Of a stretch of 5,951 nt of DNA, positions 4,760 through 5,951 are shown piece after piece. Position 1 is the first letter of the stretch; each line of letters opens with the position of its first letter. Location of the stretch: contig PLRZ01000194.1 in NCBI GenBank assembly GCA_003164075.1, positions 1 to 5,951 on the forward strand, given 5' to 3'. Source of the stretch: Bryobacterales bacterium (GTDB lineage: Bacteria > Acidobacteriota > Terriglobia > Bryobacterales > Bryobacteraceae). The notes under the pieces were generated by a model. It saw only the letters and a program-made list of their open reading frames with translations. It was not told the origin of the DNA and ran no database searches. The position numbers were made by a program, and so were the translations under genes.

Positions 4760-5951
4760 GTCCGTCCCGGACGTTTATTCTTCGCCCGGTAGCCACCTCC
4801 CTCCTGATGATCGGTATTCTGCTGGCCGGCGGTGTGGCCTATAAGCAGTTGCCGGTGTCGGCGTTGCCCGAGGTGGACTACCCCACAATCCAGGTGCTCA
4901 CGTTCTATCCGGGCGCCAGCCCCGATGTGATGGCCTCGTCGGTAACCGCGCCTCTGGAACGGCAGTTCGGCCAGGTGCCGGGTTTGCAGCAGATGACCTC
5001 CACCAGTTCCGACGGCAGCTCGGTGATCACCCTGCAATTCACTCTCAGCCTGAGCATCGACGTGGCCGAGCAGGAAGTGCAGCAGTCCATCAATGCCTCG
5101 GGAACTTTTCTTCCTTCGGACCTTCCCATCCCGCCGATTTACGCCAAGACCAACCCCGCCGATACGCCCATTCTGACGCTGGCGCTCACTTCCAAGACCG
5201 ACCCTCTCTCCAAGGTCGAGGATCTGGCCGACACCCGCCTGGCGCCCAAGATTTCGCAGTTGCCGGGCGTGGGCCTGGTGAGCATGAGCGGTGGACAGAA
5301 ACCGGCCGTGCGGGTGCAGGTGAACCCCACCGTGATCGCCTCCTACGGGCTGAATATGGAGGATCTGCGGAGCGCCATCGTGGCCGCCAACGTGAATCAG
5401 GCGAAGGGCAACTTCGACGGAGCGCACCAGTCCTACCAGATCGGCGCCAACGACCAGTTGCTCTCTTCGGACGATTACCGGCCGCTGATCGTGGCGTACC
5501 GCAACGGCTCTCCGGTGAAGCTCAGCCAGGTGGCCGACGTGATCGACGACGTGGAAAACGTCCGGCAGGCCGCCTGGATGAACGAAACGCCGGCGGTGAT
5601 CGTCAACATTCAGCGGCAGCCCGGCGCCAACATCATCCAGGTGGTGGACCGCGTGAAGCTGTTGCTGCCGCAACTCACCTCCACGCTGCCAAAATCGATC
5701 GACGTGCAAATCCTCACCGACCGCACCAGCACCATCCGCGCGTCGGTGGAAGACGTGCAGTTCGAGTTGCTGCTGACGGTGGCGCTGGTGGTGATGGTGA
5801 TCTTCCTGTTTCTGCGCAACCTGTCGGCCACCATTATTCCCAGCGTGGCGGTTCCGCTCTCCCTGGTGGGCACCTTCGGGGTGATGTTCACGTTGGGGTA
5901 CAGCCTCAATAACCTCACCTTGATGGCGCTGACCATCTCCACCGGCTTCGT
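4756..5951 (+). CDS. mdtB: RND multidrug efflux pump, MdtB-like, N-terminal part (cut by window end)
   Basis: Inner-membrane, proton-driven efflux pump of the HAE-1 RND family; 398 of an expected 1,030 or so residues are present. It opens [20 protein letters not shown] (first membrane helix), then [16 protein letters not shown] and YPGASPDVM, highly conserved near the start of MdtB/MdtC-type pumps. Residues about 35-330 are the first periplasmic porter region, including [27 protein letters not shown] and [11 protein letters not shown]. Then come helices 2 and 3 ([38 protein letters not shown]) and [15 protein letters not shown]. The window ends just before the expected VDDA stretch with the proton-relay aspartates, so catalytic competence cannot be checked. 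GTG 4756 overlaps the adaptor TGA by four bases and has GGAGGG eight bases upstream. The sequence is closer to MdtB than AcrB as I recall both, so a second pump gene (mdtC-like) is expected next. Substrates are not evident. Confidence 0.92.
   Translation, partial: MSPSRTFILRPVATSLLMIGILLAGGVAYKQLPVSALPEVDYPTIQVLTFYPGASPDVMASSVTAPLERQFGQVPGLQQMTSTSSDGSSVITLQFTLSLSIDVAEQEVQQSINASGTFLPSDLPIPPIYAKTNPADTPILTLALTSKTDPLSKVEDLADTRLAPKISQLPGVGLVSMSGGQKPAVRVQVNPTVIASYGLNMEDLRSAIVAANVNQAKGNFDGAHQSYQIGANDQLLSSDDYRPLIVAYRNGSPVKLSQVADVIDDVENVRQAAWMNETPAVIVNIQRQPGANIIQVVDRVKLLLPQLTSTLPKSIDVQILTDRTSTIRASVEDVQFELLLTVALVVMVIFLFLRNLSATIIPSVAVPLSLVGTFGVMFTLGYSLNNLTLMALTISTGF

Noticed and set aside
4525..5709. 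Long minus-strand open frame (394 codons) opposite the RND genes
   Set aside because: His/Arg/Gly/Val-rich and without a domain; it is the antisense shadow of the strongly recognisable RND pump and adaptor coding sequence.

Overview
This window looks like chromosomal DNA from a GC-rich Gram-negative bacterium. The outer-membrane lifestyle is implied by a tripartite RND efflux operon, a predicted lipoprotein and a periplasmic Spy-like protein. Gene style, a short GC-rich palindromic repeat family and protein flavour suggest an acidobacterium of the Solibacter/Bryobacter type, but that is an inference; no rRNA or other taxonomic marker is present.

Layout. Positions 1-435 hold no convincing gene. 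They contain three short palindromic repeats: one at 79-101, and two near-identical copies in opposite orientation at 248-275 and 320-347, resembling a REP/REPIN-type element. From 2641 down to 436 (minus strand) runs a compact four-gene set, in transcription order: an ECF sigma factor, a zinc-finger membrane anti-sigma factor, a small membrane-anchored Spy/CpxP-like LTxxQ protein whose start overlaps the anti-sigma stop, and a DUF4352-like lipoprotein. From 2889 (plus strand, divergent) comes a monocistronic-looking A-type iron-sulfur carrier gene (ErpA/IscA family) with its own -10 box, a strong Shine-Dalgarno and a hairpin terminator at 3235-3267. After a 190-base leader region with a possible 20-residue peptide and a hairpin, an MdtABC-type RND operon begins: an adaptor (3461-4759) overlapping by four bases with an MdtB-like inner-membrane pump (4756 to the window edge, incomplete).

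How the parts may work together. The minus-strand set has the logic of an envelope-stress circuit: cytoplasmic sigma factor, membrane anti-sigma that holds it, and extracytoplasmic proteins that could sense or respond to envelope damage. The order ECF sigma / anti-sigma / periplasmic LTxxQ-type protein next to an RND pump recalls the metal-responsive CnrYXH arrangement. However, the sensor-like protein lacks the histidines expected of a CnrX metal site and the pump is of the multidrug (MdtB) type, so a general envelope-stress role fits better. A candidate ECF-type promoter (TGAAAC, 17 bases, CGTCGG) lies just before the likely sigma start and suggests autoregulation. I did not find the same motif in front of the RND operon, so a direct link between the two is not shown by the sequence.
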